Shown here in pieces: positions 52,506 through 62,312 of a DNA stretch of 64,000 bases. Origin of the DNA: Luteimonas arsenica (GTDB taxonomy: Bacteria > Pseudomonadota > Gammaproteobacteria > Xanthomonadales > Xanthomonadaceae). Position 1 is the first letter of the stretch; each line of letters begins with the position of its first letter. Location: contig NZ_SJRW01000002.1 of the NCBI RefSeq assembly GCF_004352825.1, positions 558,001-622,000 of the forward strand, written 5' to 3'. The position numbers were made by a program, and so were the translations under genes. The notes under the pieces were generated by a model that was not told where the DNA came from, searched no databases, and was given only the letters and a program-made list of their open reading frames with translations.

Positions 52506-53815
52506 TGGACAGGACCCACGACCGCAGCAGCCAGGCCGTCCGCCTCGAGTCCATCGGCGGCCACTACGACCCGTGGATGCTCGGCGCCGCGCTGGCGCTG
52601 GCCGCACTCGGCATCGTGATGGTCGGCTCCAGCTCGATCGCGATCGGCGAGGAGCTGGGCGTCGGCCCCTACTACTTCCTCAGCCGCCACGTCGTGTTCA
52701 TGGGCCTGGGCGCCGCGCTTGCGTTCTGGGCGATGCGTACCGAGCTCAAGACCATCGAGCGCTTCGACCGCCTGCTGCTGGTCGGCTGCTTCGTCGCGCT
52801 GGCGGTGGTGTTCATTCCCGGCGTCGGCAGCAGCGTCAACGGCGCGCAGCGCTGGATCAATCTCGGTGTGTCGAAGTTCCAGGCGGTCGAGGCGGTGAAG
52901 GTGATGTACATCGTCTGGCTGGCCAGCTACCTGGTGCGCTTCCGCGACGAGGTCAACGCCACCTGGGGCGCAATGCTCAAGCCCATCGGCGTAGCCGTCG
53001 TGCTGATGGCGATGCTCGCGCTGCAGCCCGACTTCGGCTCGCTGGCGCTGCTCCTGGCGATCACCGCCGGCATGCTGGTGCTCGGCGGCGTGCACCTGCC
53101 GCGCATGGCCGCGCCGGTGCTGGTGCTGCTGCCGGTGCTGGCGATCGTGGCGATCGCCGAGCCCTACCGCATGCGCCGCCTGACCTCGTTCATGGATCCC
53201 TTCGCCGATCCCTTCAACAGCGGCTACCAGCTGGCCAATGCGCTGATGGCGGTGGGTCGCGGCGAGTTCTGGGGCGTGGGCCTGGGGGCTTCGATCCAGA
53301 AGCTCAACTACCTGCCCGAAGCGCACACCGACTTCATCCTCGCGGTGATCGCCGAGGAACTGGGCTTCGTCGGCTTCTGCCTGGTGGTCGGCCTGTACGC
53401 GCTGCTGGTCGGCCGCGCCTTCCTGGTCGGCCTGCGCTGCGTGGAGACGCGCCGCCACTTCGCCGGCTACATCGCCTTCGGCATCGCGCTGTGGCTGAGC
53501 CTGCAGGCGCTGGTGTCGATCGGCGTGAACCTCGGCCTGCTGCCGACCAAGGGCCTGACCCTGCCGCTGGTGTCCTCGGGTGGCTCCAGCGTGATGATGA
53601 CCTGCGTCGCGGTCGGCCTGCTGCTGCGGGTGTCCTACGAACTCGACCGCACCCAGCGCCAGGTCGCGCGCCTGCGCGGGGAAGCGGCTTCGCCCGCGGC
53701 GCCGCCGGCGCCGATGCCGGCCACCGCGCAGCCGGTGCCCTCGCTGGCCGCGCGCGGCACCAGCCGCCTGCGCCAGCGCATCGAGCCCAGGCTCAACCCG
53801 GGGGTGCAGGCATGA
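52505..53815 (+). CDS. ftsW: Septal peptidoglycan polymerase FtsW
   Basis: 436 aa SEDS-family glycosyltransferase that works with FtsI. About ten membrane helices; motifs [74 protein letters not shown] and [18 protein letters not shown]. An Ala/Pro-rich tail follows. The start overlaps mraY by 1 nt; the stop overlaps murC by 4 nt, with no murG in between. Confidence 0.96.
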   Translation: MDRTHDRSSQAVRLESIGGHYDPWMLGAALALAALGIVMVGSSSIAIGEELGVGPYYFLSRHVVFMGLGAALAFWAMRTELKTIERFDRLLLVGCFVALAVVFIPGVGSSVNGAQRWINLGVSKFQAVEAVKVMYIVWLASYLVRFRDEVNATWGAMLKPIGVAVVLMAMLALQPDFGSLALLLAITAGMLVLGGVHLPRMAAPVLVLLPVLAIVAIAEPYRMRRLTSFMDPFADPFNSGYQLANALMAVGRGEFWGVGLGASIQKLNYLPEAHTDFILAVIAEELGFVGFCLVVGLYALLVGRAFLVGLRCVETRRHFAGYIAFGIALWLSLQALVSIGVNLGLLPTKGLTLPLVSSGGSSVMMTCVAVGLLLRVSYELDRTQRQVARLRGEAASPAAPPAPMPATAQPVPSLAARGTSRLRQRIEPRLNPGVQA

Positions 53816-55269
53816 TCCGCCGCCTCCACGACACCCACGGCGTGCCGATGGCCGACTTCGCGCGGCGGCACTCGCGCGTGCACTTCATCGGCATCGGCGG
53901 CACCGGCATGAGCGGCATCGCCGAAGTGCTGTGCACGCTGGGCTACCAGGTCTCCGGCTCCGACACCGCCGACAGCGCGGTCACCCGTCGCCTGGCCAGC
54001 CTCGGCGCCACCGTGCACCGCGGCCACGCCGCGGCCAACGTGCTCGGCACCGACTGCGTGGTGATCTCCAGCGCCATCAAGGCCGACAACCCGGAACTGA
54101 TGGAGGCCCGCGCCCAGCGCATCCCGGTGGTGCCGCGCGCGGAGATGCTGGCCGAGCTGATGCGCTTCCGCCGCGGCGTGGCCGTGGCCGGCACCCATGG
54201 CAAGACCACCACCACCTCGCTGCTGGCCAGCGTGCTGGCCGAAGGTGGCCTTGATCCGACCTTCGTCATCGGCGGCAAGCTGCTGGCCGCCGGCGCCAAC
54301 GCGCGCCTGGGCGGCGGCGACTGGCTGGTGGCCGAGGCCGACGAGAGCGACGGCAGCTTCCTGCGCCTGAACCCGCTGGTGGCCATCGTCACCAACATCG
54401 ACGTCGACCACCTGGAGAACTACGGCGGCGACTTCGCGCGCGTGCAGCAGGCCTTCTCCGAGTTCCTGCACCGGCTGCCCTTCTACGGCCTGGCGGTGCT
54501 GTGCATCGATGACCCCGAGGTCGAAGCGCTGGCGGGCGCGGTTTCGCGCCACGTGATGACTTACGGCTTCCACGCCGACGCCGACGTGCGCGCCGAGAAC
54601 GTGCGCCAGGCCGGGCCGACCATGCACTTCGACCTGGTCCTGCCCGATGCCTCGGCGACGCCGATGGAGCTGGCGCTGCCGGGTCGCCACAACGTGCAGA
54701 ACGCGCTGGCCGCCGCCGCGGTCGCGTGGCAGCTGGGCGTGCAGCCCGAAGCCATCCGCAGCGCGCTGGCGAAGTTCGAAGGCATCGGTCGCCGCTTCAA
54801 CCGCCTGGCCGAACTCTCCACCGCGCGCGGCGCCACCGTGCAGCTGGTCGACGACTACGGCCATCACCCGCGCGAGCTGGCCGCGGTGTTCGAGGCCGCC
54901 CGCGGCGGCTGGCCCGATCGCCGCCTGGTGGTGGCGTTCCAGCCGCATCGCTACAGCCGCACCCGCGACCTGCTCGACGACTTCGCCGGCGTACTGTCCG
55001 ACGTCGATGCGCTGGTGCTGACCGAGGTCTACGCCGCCGGCGAGCAGCCGCTGGCCAACGCCGACGCGCGCGCGCTGGCGCGTGCGATCCGCGCCCGTGG
55101 CCGCATCGATCCGGTGGTGGTCAACGCACCGGGCGAGCTGCGCGGGGTGCTGCCCGACATCCTCGAGGACGGTGACCTGCTGCTGGTGATGGGCGCCGGC
55201 GACATCGGCCAGGTGCCGCAGCAGCTGATGGCCGAAGGCTTCCCGCAGGCAGGGGAGGGCGCCGCTTGA
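53812..55269 (+). CDS. murC: UDP-MurNAc-L-alanine ligase MurC
   Basis: 485 aa. N-terminal [16 protein letters not shown] (25-40) and P-loop [11 protein letters not shown] (126-136), followed by [38 protein letters not shown] and [18 protein letters not shown], all MurC-type. It adds L-Ala to UDP-MurNAc. It directly follows ftsW (ATGA) and overlaps ddl by TTGA; murB and murG, common neighbours, are missing. Confidence 0.97.
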   Translation: MIRRLHDTHGVPMADFARRHSRVHFIGIGGTGMSGIAEVLCTLGYQVSGSDTADSAVTRRLASLGATVHRGHAAANVLGTDCVVISSAIKADNPELMEARAQRIPVVPRAEMLAELMRFRRGVAVAGTHGKTTTTSLLASVLAEGGLDPTFVIGGKLLAAGANARLGGGDWLVAEADESDGSFLRLNPLVAIVTNIDVDHLENYGGDFARVQQAFSEFLHRLPFYGLAVLCIDDPEVEALAGAVSRHVMTYGFHADADVRAENVRQAGPTMHFDLVLPDASATPMELALPGRHNVQNALAAAAVAWQLGVQPEAIRSALAKFEGIGRRFNRLAELSTARGATVQLVDDYGHHPRELAAVFEAARGGWPDRRLVVAFQPHRYSRTRDLLDDFAGVLSDVDALVLTEVYAAGEQPLANADARALARAIRARGRIDPVVVNAPGELRGVLPDILEDGDLLLVMGAGDIGQVPQQLMAEGFPQAGEGAA

Positions 55270-56204
55270 GCAGCCGCCTGCCCCCGCTGCGCGTGACCGA
55301 TCCCGCCGCCTTCGGCCGCGTGGCCGTGCTGCTCGGTGGCGACACCAGCGAGCGCGAGGTATCCCTGGACTCGGGCGCCGGCGTGCTCGAGGCCCTGCGC
55401 TCTCGCGGCGTCGATGTCACCGCGGTGGACGGCGTGCCGGCGCTGCTGGACGCGCTGCGCGACGGCCGCTTCGACCGCGTGTTCAACATCCTGCACGGTG
55501 GCCCCGGCGAGAACGGCGTGCTGCAGGGCCTGCTCGACGCGCTGCGCGTGCCCTACACCGGCTCCGGCGTGCTTGGCAGCGCGCTGACCCTGGACAAGAT
55601 CCGCACCAAGCAGGTCTGGCTGTCCGAAGGCCTGCCGACGCCGCGCTACGAGCGCCTGGCCAAGGGCTCCGACCTGCGCGCCGCCGCGCAGCGCCTGGGC
55701 TACCCGGTGTTCGTGAAACCTTCCAGCGAAGGCTCCAGCGTCGGCGTGTTCCGCGTGCTGGCCGAAGCCGACCTGGCACCGGCCATCGAGTTCGCCGCCG
55801 GCTACGACGGCGAACTGCTGATGGAGCAGATGGTTCGCGGCGACGAACTCACCGTCGGCGTGCTGGGCGACGTCGCCCTGCCGTCGATCCGCATCGTGCC
55901 GGCGGGCGAGTGGTACGACTACCACGCCAAGTACGTTGCCGAAGACACGCAGTACCTGTGTCCGGGCCTCGAGGGCGACGACGAGTCCGCGATCCGCGAC
56001 CTCGCCCTGCGCGCCTTCCGCGCCGCCGCCTGCAGCGGCTGGGGCCGCGTCGACGTGATGCGCGATCGCGAGCGCGGCCTGCAGCTGATCGAAGTGAACA
56101 CCGCGCCGGGCATGACCAGCCACTCGCTGGTGCCCAAGGCGGCCTCGCAGCTGGGCTGCGACTACGCCGAACTGTGCTGGCGCGTGCTGGAGCAGACGCT
56201 GTGA
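55266..56204 (+). CDS. ddl: D-alanine-D-alanine ligase
   Basis: 312 aa ATP-grasp enzyme. Motifs: [70 protein letters not shown] and [20 protein letters not shown]. The start codon is TTG (overlapping the murC stop), a weak start that would tie its translation to murC. Confidence 0.95.
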   Translation: MSSRLPPLRVTDPAAFGRVAVLLGGDTSEREVSLDSGAGVLEALRSRGVDVTAVDGVPALLDALRDGRFDRVFNILHGGPGENGVLQGLLDALRVPYTGSGVLGSALTLDKIRTKQVWLSEGLPTPRYERLAKGSDLRAAAQRLGYPVFVKPSSEGSSVGVFRVLAEADLAPAIEFAAGYDGELLMEQMVRGDELTVGVLGDVALPSIRIVPAGEWYDYHAKYVAEDTQYLCPGLEGDDESAIRDLALRAFRAAACSGWGRVDVMRDRERGLQLIEVNTAPGMTSHSLVPKAASQLGCDYAELCWRVLEQTL

Positions 56205-56908
56205 GCGCGCTTGCCCGCATCCTTGCCTGGACGCTGGCCGTGGCCCTGGTCGCGCTGCCGGTGGTCGCGGTCATGAAGGGCTGGATCGGCGCCGAGCGCT
56301 GGCCGCTGCGCACCCTGCGCATCAACGACGACCTGCAGCAGGTCGATCCCGCGGCCGTGCGCGAGGCGGTGCTGCCCCACGCGCAGCAGGGCTTCTTCGC
56401 CGTGCGCCTGGACGACGCCCGCGAGGCCGTCGCCGTGCTGCCCTGGGTGGAGCAGGCCGACGTGTCCAAGCGCTGGCCCGACGTGCTGGAAGTGCGCGTC
56501 AGCGAGCACCGCCCCTTCGCGCGCTGGGGCGACGAGCGCCTGCTGTCGCTGCAGGGCCGCGTGTTCCCGGCCGAAGGCATCGACGTGCCGCAGGGCCTGC
56601 CGCTGCTGCACGGTCCCGACGGCCGGGTCGAGGATGTCGTCGAACTCTACGGCGAGGCGCGCGAGCTGTTCGCGCCCACCGGCTACACCGTCCGCGCCCT
56701 CCTGCTCGACAGCCGCGGCAGTTGGGCCATGGTCCTGTCCAACGGCACCGAGGTGGTCGTGGGCAGCCACCAGGCACGCATCCGCATGGCCCGCTTCGCC
56801 CGCCTGCTGCCGCAGCTGCTGCAGCAGAAGCAGCTGCCGCTGGCGCGCGCGGACCTCCGATACACGAACGGCTTCGCCCTGACCTGGGCCGAGGAAAGCA
56901 ACGCATGA
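56201..56908 (+). CDS. ftsQ: Cell division protein FtsQ
   Basis: 235 aa from a GTG that overlaps the ddl stop. One membrane helix ([19 protein letters not shown]), POTRA domain ([60 protein letters not shown]) and a beta-domain. It bridges early and late divisome proteins. Confidence 0.93.
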   Translation: MSALARILAWTLAVALVALPVVAVMKGWIGAERWPLRTLRINDDLQQVDPAAVREAVLPHAQQGFFAVRLDDAREAVAVLPWVEQADVSKRWPDVLEVRVSEHRPFARWGDERLLSLQGRVFPAEGIDVPQGLPLLHGPDGRVEDVVELYGEARELFAPTGYTVRALLLDSRGSWAMVLSNGTEVVVGSHQARIRMARFARLLPQLLQQKQLPLARADLRYTNGFALTWAEESNA

Positions 56909-58140
56909 ACCGCAAAGGCGACAAGGCCCTGATCGTCGGTCTCGACATCGGCACCTCCAAGGTGGTGGCCCTGGTGGGCGAGTACTCGCCGGGCAACCCC
57001 ATCGAGGTGATCGGCATCGGCAGCCACGAATCGCGCGGCCTCAAGCGCGGCGTGGTCGTGGATATCGAATCGACCGTGCAGTCGATCCAGCGCGCGATCG
57101 AAGAGGCCGAGCTGATGGCCGGCTGCGACATCCGCTCGGTCTACGCCTCGATCTCTGGCAGCCACGTGCAGTGCAAGAACTCGCCGGGCATCGTCCCGAT
57201 CCGCGATGGCGAGGTCACCTGGAGCGACCTCGACCGCGTGCTCGACGCCGCCAAGGCGGTGGCGATTCCGGCCGACCAGAAGATCCTGCACGCCATCCCG
57301 CGCGAGTATGTGCTCGACGATTCCCAGGAAGGCATCCGCAACCCCGTCGGCATGACCGGCGTGCGCCTGGAGGTGCACGCGCACCTGGTGGTCTGCGCGC
57401 AGTCGGCCGCGGCCAACATCTCCAAGTGCGTGCAGCGCTGCGACCTGCAGATCGACGACCTGGTGCTGTCGTCGCTGGCGTCCAGCACCGCGGTGCTGAC
57501 CAGCGACGAACGCGAGCTGGGCGTGGTGATGGTCGACATCGGCGCCGGTACCACCGACCTGGCCGTCTACGTGCATGGCGCGATCTGCCACACGTCCAGC
57601 CTGCCGATCGCCGGCGACAAGGTCACCGAGGACATCGCGCACATGCTGCGCACGCCCACGCCGGAAGCCGAGCAGATCAAGGTCCGCTACGCCTGCGCCC
57701 TGGCCCAGCTGGCGACCAGCGAGGAATCGATCCAGGTGCCCAGCGTCGGCGACCGCCCGCCGCGCCGCCTGCCGCGCCAGTCGCTGGCCCAGGCCGTGCA
57801 GGCCCGCTACGAGGAGATCTTCGAGATGGTGCAGGCCGAACTGCGCCGCTCGGGCTTCGAGCAGCACGTGCGCGCCGGCATGGTGCTCACCGGCGGCGCC
57901 GCGAAGATGGAAGGCGTGGTCGAGCTGGCCGAGGAAATGCTGCAGATGCCGGTGCGCGTGGGCATTCCCCAGCACGTCACCGGCCTGGGCGAAGTGGTGA
58001 ACAACCCGGTCCACGCCACCGGCGTGGGCCTGCTGCTGATGGGCAGCCAGATCGAGCACCCGCGCCGCCCGGTGTTGCCGACCGGCCGCGCCGGCAGCGT
58101 GCTGAAGAAGCTCAAGACCTGGTTCAACGGGGAGTTCTGA
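56905..58140 (+). CDS. ftsA: Cell division protein FtsA
   Basis: 411 aa actin-like membrane tether of FtsZ. Motifs: LIVGLDIGTSKVVALVGE (phosphate 1), SISGSHVQ, VMVDIGAGTTDLAVY (phosphate 2), VLTGGAAKMEGVVELAEE (adenosine). The C-terminal amphipathic helix VLKKLKTWFNGEF is the membrane-targeting sequence. It ends the run of overlapping genes. Confidence 0.97.
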   Translation: MNRKGDKALIVGLDIGTSKVVALVGEYSPGNPIEVIGIGSHESRGLKRGVVVDIESTVQSIQRAIEEAELMAGCDIRSVYASISGSHVQCKNSPGIVPIRDGEVTWSDLDRVLDAAKAVAIPADQKILHAIPREYVLDDSQEGIRNPVGMTGVRLEVHAHLVVCAQSAAANISKCVQRCDLQIDDLVLSSLASSTAVLTSDERELGVVMVDIGAGTTDLAVYVHGAICHTSSLPIAGDKVTEDIAHMLRTPTPEAEQIKVRYACALAQLATSEESIQVPSVGDRPPRRLPRQSLAQAVQARYEEIFEMVQAELRRSGFEQHVRAGMVLTGGAAKMEGVVELAEEMLQMPVRVGIPQHVTGLGEVVNNPVHATGVGLLLMGSQIEHPRRPVLPTGRAGSVLKKLKTWFNGEF

Positions 58141-58304
58141 CCATGGACGGCCAGCGACCACTGCGGGGAAGGCGGATGCGGGAGCGGCCATGGCCGCGAA
58201 GACGGGCGGGACGGAAGCGAAAACGGTAAGCCGGCAGCGATTCACGACACCAGAACAACAACAAAAACCAGCAACACATAACGACATCAAAGAGGACTAC
58301 GGAC

Positions 58305-59567
58305 ATGGCGCACTTCGAACTGGTTGAAAAGATGGCTCCCAACGCCGTCATCAAGGTCATCGGCGTGGGTGGCGGCGGCGGCAACGCCGTCAACCACATG
58401 GTCAACAGCAGCGTGGACGGCGTGGAGTTCATCACCGCCAACACCGACTCCCAGGCGATCAAGAACTGCGGCTCCAAGCTGCAGCTGCAGCTCGGCACCG
58501 GCGTGACCAAGGGCCTGGGCGCGGGCGCCAACCCCGAGGTCGGCCGCCAGGCCGCGCTCGAGGATCGCGACCAGATCATGGAAGCGCTGCAGGGCGCGGA
58601 CATGGTGTTCATCACTGCCGGCATGGGCGGTGGCACCGGCACCGGCGCGGCGCCGGTGGTGGCGCAGCTGGCCAAGGAAATGGGCATCCTGACCGTGGCC
58701 GTGGTCACCAAGCCCTTCCCGTTCGAGGGCCGCCGCCGCATGCAGGTCGCGCTCAAGGGCATCGAGGAGCTGGCCGCGCACTGCGACTCGCTGATCACCA
58801 TCCCCAACGAGAAGCTGATCACCGTGCTCGGCCGCAACGCCACCATGGTCCAGGCCTTCCGCGCCGCCAACGACGTGCTGCTCGGCGCCGTGCAGGGCAT
58901 CGCCGACCTGATCGTGCGCCCGGGCCTGATCAACGTCGACTTTGCCGACGTGCGCACCGTGATGAGCGAGATGGGCCTGGCGATGATGGGCACCGGCACC
59001 GCCCGCGGCGACGACCGCGCCCAGGCCGCCGCCGAGTCCGCGATCCAGAACCCGCTGCTCGACGACGTCCACCTGGCCGGTGCCAACGGCATCCTGGTCA
59101 ACATCACCGCCGGCCCGGACTTCACCATGAGCGAGTTCGACGAAGTCGGCCGCACCGTGGAGAACTTCGCCAGCGAGGACGCGACCATCGTCATCGGCAC
59201 CGTGCTCGACCCGGACATGCAGGACGACGTGCGCGTGACCGTCGTGGCCACCGGCCTCAACCGCGGCCAGGCCCGCGGCGTCGCGCCGTCGACGGACTTC
59301 GGCCGTGACGCCGGCCTCCAGGGCCAGCGCCGCCCGAACATCCAGCTGATCAACAACACCGGCCGCCGCGATGGCACCACCGGCATGTTCATCGACGAGG
59401 ACGAGCAGCAGCCGGCGGCGGTCGCCGGTGGCGGCCTGGGCCTGCGTCGCAGCAGCCCGGCGGCCGAGTCCTCCACGCCGAACAGCCCGGCCGTGGCCGA
59501 CTTCGGCAGCGGCGGCGATTCCGGCTACCTGGATATCCCGGCCTTCCTCCGCCGCCAGGCCGACTGA
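58305..59567 (+). CDS. ftsZ: Cell division GTPase FtsZ
   Basis: 420 aa. Tubulin signature GGGTGTG at 108-114, NTDSQAI, T7 loop [11 protein letters not shown], and the C-terminal peptide [11 protein letters not shown] that binds FtsA and ZipA. AGAGGA precedes the ATG. A 164-nt leader separates it from ftsA, and its last 60 nt are rich in A and C (see finding). A palindromic element follows the gene. Confidence 0.98.
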   Translation: MAHFELVEKMAPNAVIKVIGVGGGGGNAVNHMVNSSVDGVEFITANTDSQAIKNCGSKLQLQLGTGVTKGLGAGANPEVGRQAALEDRDQIMEALQGADMVFITAGMGGGTGTGAAPVVAQLAKEMGILTVAVVTKPFPFEGRRRMQVALKGIEELAAHCDSLITIPNEKLITVLGRNATMVQAFRAANDVLLGAVQGIADLIVRPGLINVDFADVRTVMSEMGLAMMGTGTARGDDRAQAAAESAIQNPLLDDVHLAGANGILVNITAGPDFTMSEFDEVGRTVENFASEDATIVIGTVLDPDMQDDVRVTVVATGLNRGQARGVAPSTDFGRDAGLQGQRRPNIQLINNTGRRDGTTGMFIDEDEQQPAAVAGGGLGLRRSSPAAESSTPNSPAVADFGSGGDSGYLDIPAFLRRQAD

Positions 59568-59575
59568 TCCCGGGT

Positions 59576-59606
59576 GCCCCCTTCCCCCGGCCACGGGGGA
59601 AGGGGC
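59576..59606. repeat. GC-rich palindromic element, 3' of ftsZ
   Basis: GCCCCCTTCCCCC and GGGGGAAGGGGC pair almost perfectly around a 6-nt loop, 8 nt after the ftsZ stop. It may end ftsZ transcription before the lpxC promoter. Related to the elements at 30110, 39777 and 44261. Confidence 0.6.
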
Positions 59607-59642
59607 GGGGAGTGGTGCGTTCAGGTTCAGCTGCCTGCGTGC

Positions 59643-59648
59643 TAAATT
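59643..59648 (+). promoter_or_regulatory. -10-like TAAATT of lpxC
   Basis: GCTAAATTGCG, 64 nt upstream of the lpxC start and after the palindromic element, suggesting that lpxC has its own promoter. No clear -35 was seen. Confidence 0.4.
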
Positions 59649-59712
59649 GCGAACCGCTTTCATCTGACGGTCGTCCCCCGGCGGCCGGCTCCACCCCCAG
59701 AGTCCCCCGCGA

Positions 59713-60624
59713 ATGGTCCAGCAGCGCACGATCCAGAACGTCACCCGCGCCACCGGCGTGGGGCTGCACAGTGGCGAGAAGGTCTTCATGACCCTGCGCC
59801 CGATGCCGCCGGACTCCGGGATCGTGTTCCGCCGCGTCGACGTCGAGCCGCCGGTCGAGATCCCGGCCGAGGCGACCCTGGTGACCGAGACCACCCTGTG
59901 CACCGGCCTGTCCACCAACGGCGCCAACGTGCAGACCGTCGAGCACCTGATGTCGGCCCTGGCCGGCCTGGGGATCGACAACATCATGGTCGAGCTGTCC
60001 GCGGCCGAAGTGCCGATCATGGACGGCTCCTCGGGCCCGTTCGTGTTCCTGCTGCAGTCCGCCGGCATCGTCGAACAGGGCGTGCCCAAGCGCTTCATCC
60101 GCATCAAGCGCCCGGTCGAGGTGCGCGAAGGCGACAAGATCGCCCGCTTCGAGCCTTTCGACGGCTTCCGCCTGGGCTTCACCATCGACTTCAGGCACCC
60201 GGCCATCCCGACCACCCAGTCGCGGGCCGAGGTGGAGTTCTCCACCGAGAACTACATCAAGGAAGTCAGCCGCGCCCGCACCTTCGGTTTCATGCGCGAC
60301 CTGGAATACATGCGCGACCGCAACCTGGGCCTGGGCGGGTCGATGGACAACGCCATCGTCCTCGATGATTTTCGCGTGCTCAACGAGGACGGCCTGCGCT
60401 ACGCCGACGAGTTCGTGCGTCACAAGATCCTCGACGCCGTCGGCGACCTGTACCTGGCTGGCCGCCCGATCATCGGCGCCTTCGAGGGCTACAAGTCCGG
60501 CCACGCGCTCAACAACAAGCTGGTGCGCGCGCTTCTGGCTGAGCAGGACGCCTGGGAGGAAGCGACCTTCCCCGAGGCCAGCACCGGCCCGGTGGCCTAC
60601 GGCGAGCTGCAGCCGGCTGCCTGA
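59713..60624 (+). CDS. lpxC: UDP-3-O-acyl-N-acetylglucosamine deacetylase
   Basis: 303 aa zinc deacetylase, the committed step of lipid A synthesis. Zinc ligands lie in VEHLMSAL (His78) and [15 protein letters not shown] (His and Asp); [27 protein letters not shown] and [10 protein letters not shown] are also conserved. It lies after ftsZ, the usual gammaproteobacterial place. Confidence 0.97.
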   Translation: MVQQRTIQNVTRATGVGLHSGEKVFMTLRPMPPDSGIVFRRVDVEPPVEIPAEATLVTETTLCTGLSTNGANVQTVEHLMSALAGLGIDNIMVELSAAEVPIMDGSSGPFVFLLQSAGIVEQGVPKRFIRIKRPVEVREGDKIARFEPFDGFRLGFTIDFRHPAIPTTQSRAEVEFSTENYIKEVSRARTFGFMRDLEYMRDRNLGLGGSMDNAIVLDDFRVLNEDGLRYADEFVRHKILDAVGDLYLAGRPIIGAFEGYKSGHALNNKLVRALLAEQDAWEEATFPEASTGPVAYGELQPAA

Positions 60625-60700
60625 ACGGGGCCCGCCCGCGGCCGTCGCGAACCCCAACCCCGCCTGTCTGTTCTTCACGGACTCTTGCCGTCGGGGTCAC

Positions 60701-60758
60701 GGTTTAATGAAAAATTAACGAAAATATATCGAAACGATAGCTTCTGGTTAACGTTTCG
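60701..60758. other. AT-rich island with inverted repeat between lpxC and dciA
   Basis: About 30% GC over 57 nt (hand count). CGAAACG (60730-60736) and CGTTTCG (60752-60758) form a 7-bp stem; on the minus strand they are followed by a T-rich run, so the site may be the terminator of dciA. TTAAT/ATTAA is a second small inverted repeat. Confidence 0.5.
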
Positions 60759-60809
60759 GGCGGCAGTGGCCGTTAGGATGCCCCGTCGGCGCTGGAAGGC
60801 CGGCCGAAT

Positions 60810-61256
60810 TCAGGACCCGTCGCTGTCGTCGCCCACAGGCGGACGCAGGGACGCCAAGGCGGCCCGCAGCCCTTCCGGTGCGGACGCCGACAGCGGAAGT
60901 GCAGCCGGTTCGACCCGCGCAGGCGGGAACATCGGCTGGGTGGTCGTCCTGACCCTGAGCTCCTGGACCTCAAGCCCGTGCGAACGGGCGGCTTCCAGGA
61001 GCGCCGGAGCGGCGAGCCTGAGGCTGGCGTTCCACAGCGGCGAATCCACCAGGTAAACCAGCTTTGCGCCATCCACATTCGCAAGCCGCGCGTGCGCGGC
61101 CAGTGAAGGAGACAGATGGGGGCGCAGGGTGCGGTCGAGGGCGTCGAGCCACATGGCGCGCTGGACCGGGGACCGGCCGGACACATCGGCCGCCAGCGCG
61201 TCGAGTACGGCGCGCGGACCTTTGGGGGATGCCAATTTGGCGTTGCCAGCAGACAT
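60810..61256 (-). CDS. dciA: DciA (DUF721) replicative helicase loader
   Basis: 148 aa. The DUF721 domain is at the N-terminal side: AVLDALAADVSGRSPVQRAM, LWLDALDRTLRPHLSPSLAA is replaced here by WLDALDRTLRPHLSPSLAAH, ANVDGAKLVYLVDSPLWNAS and RLAAPALLEAARSHGLEVQE, a KH-like fold. DciA loads DnaB in bacteria that lack DnaC. The C terminus is Pro/Ala-rich. Its place between lpxC and an M23 peptidase followed by secA matches Pseudomonas. Its start codon is only 6 bp from the divergent M23 start. Confidence 0.88.
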   Translation of the reverse strand: MSAGNAKLASPKGPRAVLDALAADVSGRSPVQRAMWLDALDRTLRPHLSPSLAAHARLANVDGAKLVYLVDSPLWNASLRLAAPALLEAARSHGLEVQELRVRTTTQPMFPPARVEPAALPLSASAPEGLRAALASLRPPVGDDSDGS

Positions 61257-61262
61257 AGTGAA

Positions 61263-62174
61263 ATGACTCTACACCGTACGCTCCACCACTCGCACGCCTG
61301 GCTCGTGCACTACATCCGCCGCGGCGGCAGGCGCATCGCCCAGCTGGGCGGGAAGCAGCCGCTGGCCGTGATCGGCGCCACCCTGGTGCTCGGCGCCGCG
61401 CTCGGCGCCAGCGTCCAGTCCGGCGAGGTCAACGCGCTGCGCGCGGAGATCGCCAGCCAGGACGCGCAGCTCGAGGACACGCGCCGCGAAGCCCAGCGCG
61501 AGGTCAACGCCCTGGCCGCCCGCCTGGGCGAGCTGCAGGCCCAGGCCAACCGCCTCAACGCGCTCGGCGACCGCCTGACCCAGGTCGCCCAGCTGGGCGA
61601 CGGCGAATTCGATTTCAACAGCCCGGTGGGTATCGGCGGCCATGGCCCGGTGCGCGACATGGCCGCCAGCGAACTGCGCGACGGGATCAGCGGCATCGAC
61701 GCCGATTTCGCCACCGCCGGCGGCCAGCTCTCGGTGCTGGAGATGCTGCTGTTCAATCGCGAGCTCGACCGCAATTCGATGCCCTCGCGCTCCCCGGTGG
61801 CCTCCAGCTACATCACCTCCGGCTTCGGCCGCCGCGCCGACCCCTTCGGCGGCGGCGCCGCCTGGCACAAGGGCATCGATTTCGACGCCCGCACCGGCGA
61901 CACCGTCATGGCCGTGGCCGACGGCGTGGTCAGCTATTCCGGCGTGCGCTCGGGCTACGGCAACGTGGTCGAGATCGACCATGGCAACGGCTTCGTGACC
62001 CGCTATGCCCACAACTCCCGCAACGTCGTCCAGGTCGGCGACCTGGTCCGCGTGGGCCGGGAGATCGCCAAGGCCGGCAGCACCGGCCGCAGCACCGGCG
62101 CCCACGTCCATTTCGAGGTGTGGGAGAACGGTTCGGTCGTGAACCCGCGCAAGTTCCTGGGCGACAAGCACTGA
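61263..62174 (+). CDS. M23 family metallopeptidase, membrane-anchored
   Basis: 303 aa. N-terminal cytoplasmic part, membrane helix (about 33-50, PLAVIGATLVLGAALGASV), a coiled-coil (about 54-100, LRAEIASQDAQLEDTRREA) and a LytM domain with SGFGRRADPFGGGAAWHKGI, DFDARTGD and GAHVHFEVW, so the HxxxD and HxH zinc sites are intact and it should be an active endopeptidase. An in-frame GTG at 61305 is an alternative start; no clear ribosome site precedes either. Confidence 0.9.
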   Translation: MTLHRTLHHSHAWLVHYIRRGGRRIAQLGGKQPLAVIGATLVLGAALGASVQSGEVNALRAEIASQDAQLEDTRREAQREVNALAARLGELQAQANRLNALGDRLTQVAQLGDGEFDFNSPVGIGGHGPVRDMAASELRDGISGIDADFATAGGQLSVLEMLLFNRELDRNSMPSRSPVASSYITSGFGRRADPFGGGAAWHKGIDFDARTGDTVMAVADGVVSYSGVRSGYGNVVEIDHGNGFVTRYAHNSRNVVQVGDLVRVGREIAKAGSTGRSTGAHVHFEVWENGSVVNPRKFLGDKH

Positions 62175-62202
62175 GCCAGCGGCGCCCGCAGCGCCCGGGG
62201 CC

Positions 62203-62236
62203 TTGATAGGCGGGGTCGCGACCCCCACGGTACAAT
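62203..62236 (+). promoter_or_regulatory. secA promoter region with 14-nt palindrome
   Basis: TACAAT (62231-62236) is the likely -10. A perfect 14-nt palindrome, GGGGTCGCGACCCC (62212-62225), lies in the spacer; TTGATA (62203-62208) is present but 22 nt from the -10. Confidence 0.4.
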
Positions 62237-62248
62237 GCCGCGGCCAAT

Positions 62249-62276
62249 GGGAAAGGGCGCCACGCGCCCTTTTCCC
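62249..62276 (+). promoter_or_regulatory. Hairpin in the secA leader
   Basis: GGGAAAGGGCGC and GCGCCCTTTTCCC pair over 12 bp (one extra T) around a 3-nt loop, followed by GTTT. It lies downstream of the predicted secA start site and 37 nt before the secA start codon. It could be a terminator of the M23 gene, an attenuator, or an mRNA-stabilising stem. Confidence 0.5.
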
Positions 62277-62312
62277 GTTTCTGGGCCATCCACTTACACA
62301 ACCGGTCACCCA

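Noticed and set aside
53812..55269. Possibility that a fused or short MurG is hidden in the ftsW or murC frames
   Set aside because: Both proteins have normal length and ordered motifs from end to end; no GT28 motif was seen on either strand between 52.5 and 55.3 kb.
60685..61258. Plus-strand frames opposite dciA
   Set aside because: No family match and antisense to a conserved gene; a TAGGAT near 60774 resembles a -10, but no gene follows it until the M23 gene nearly 500 nt away.
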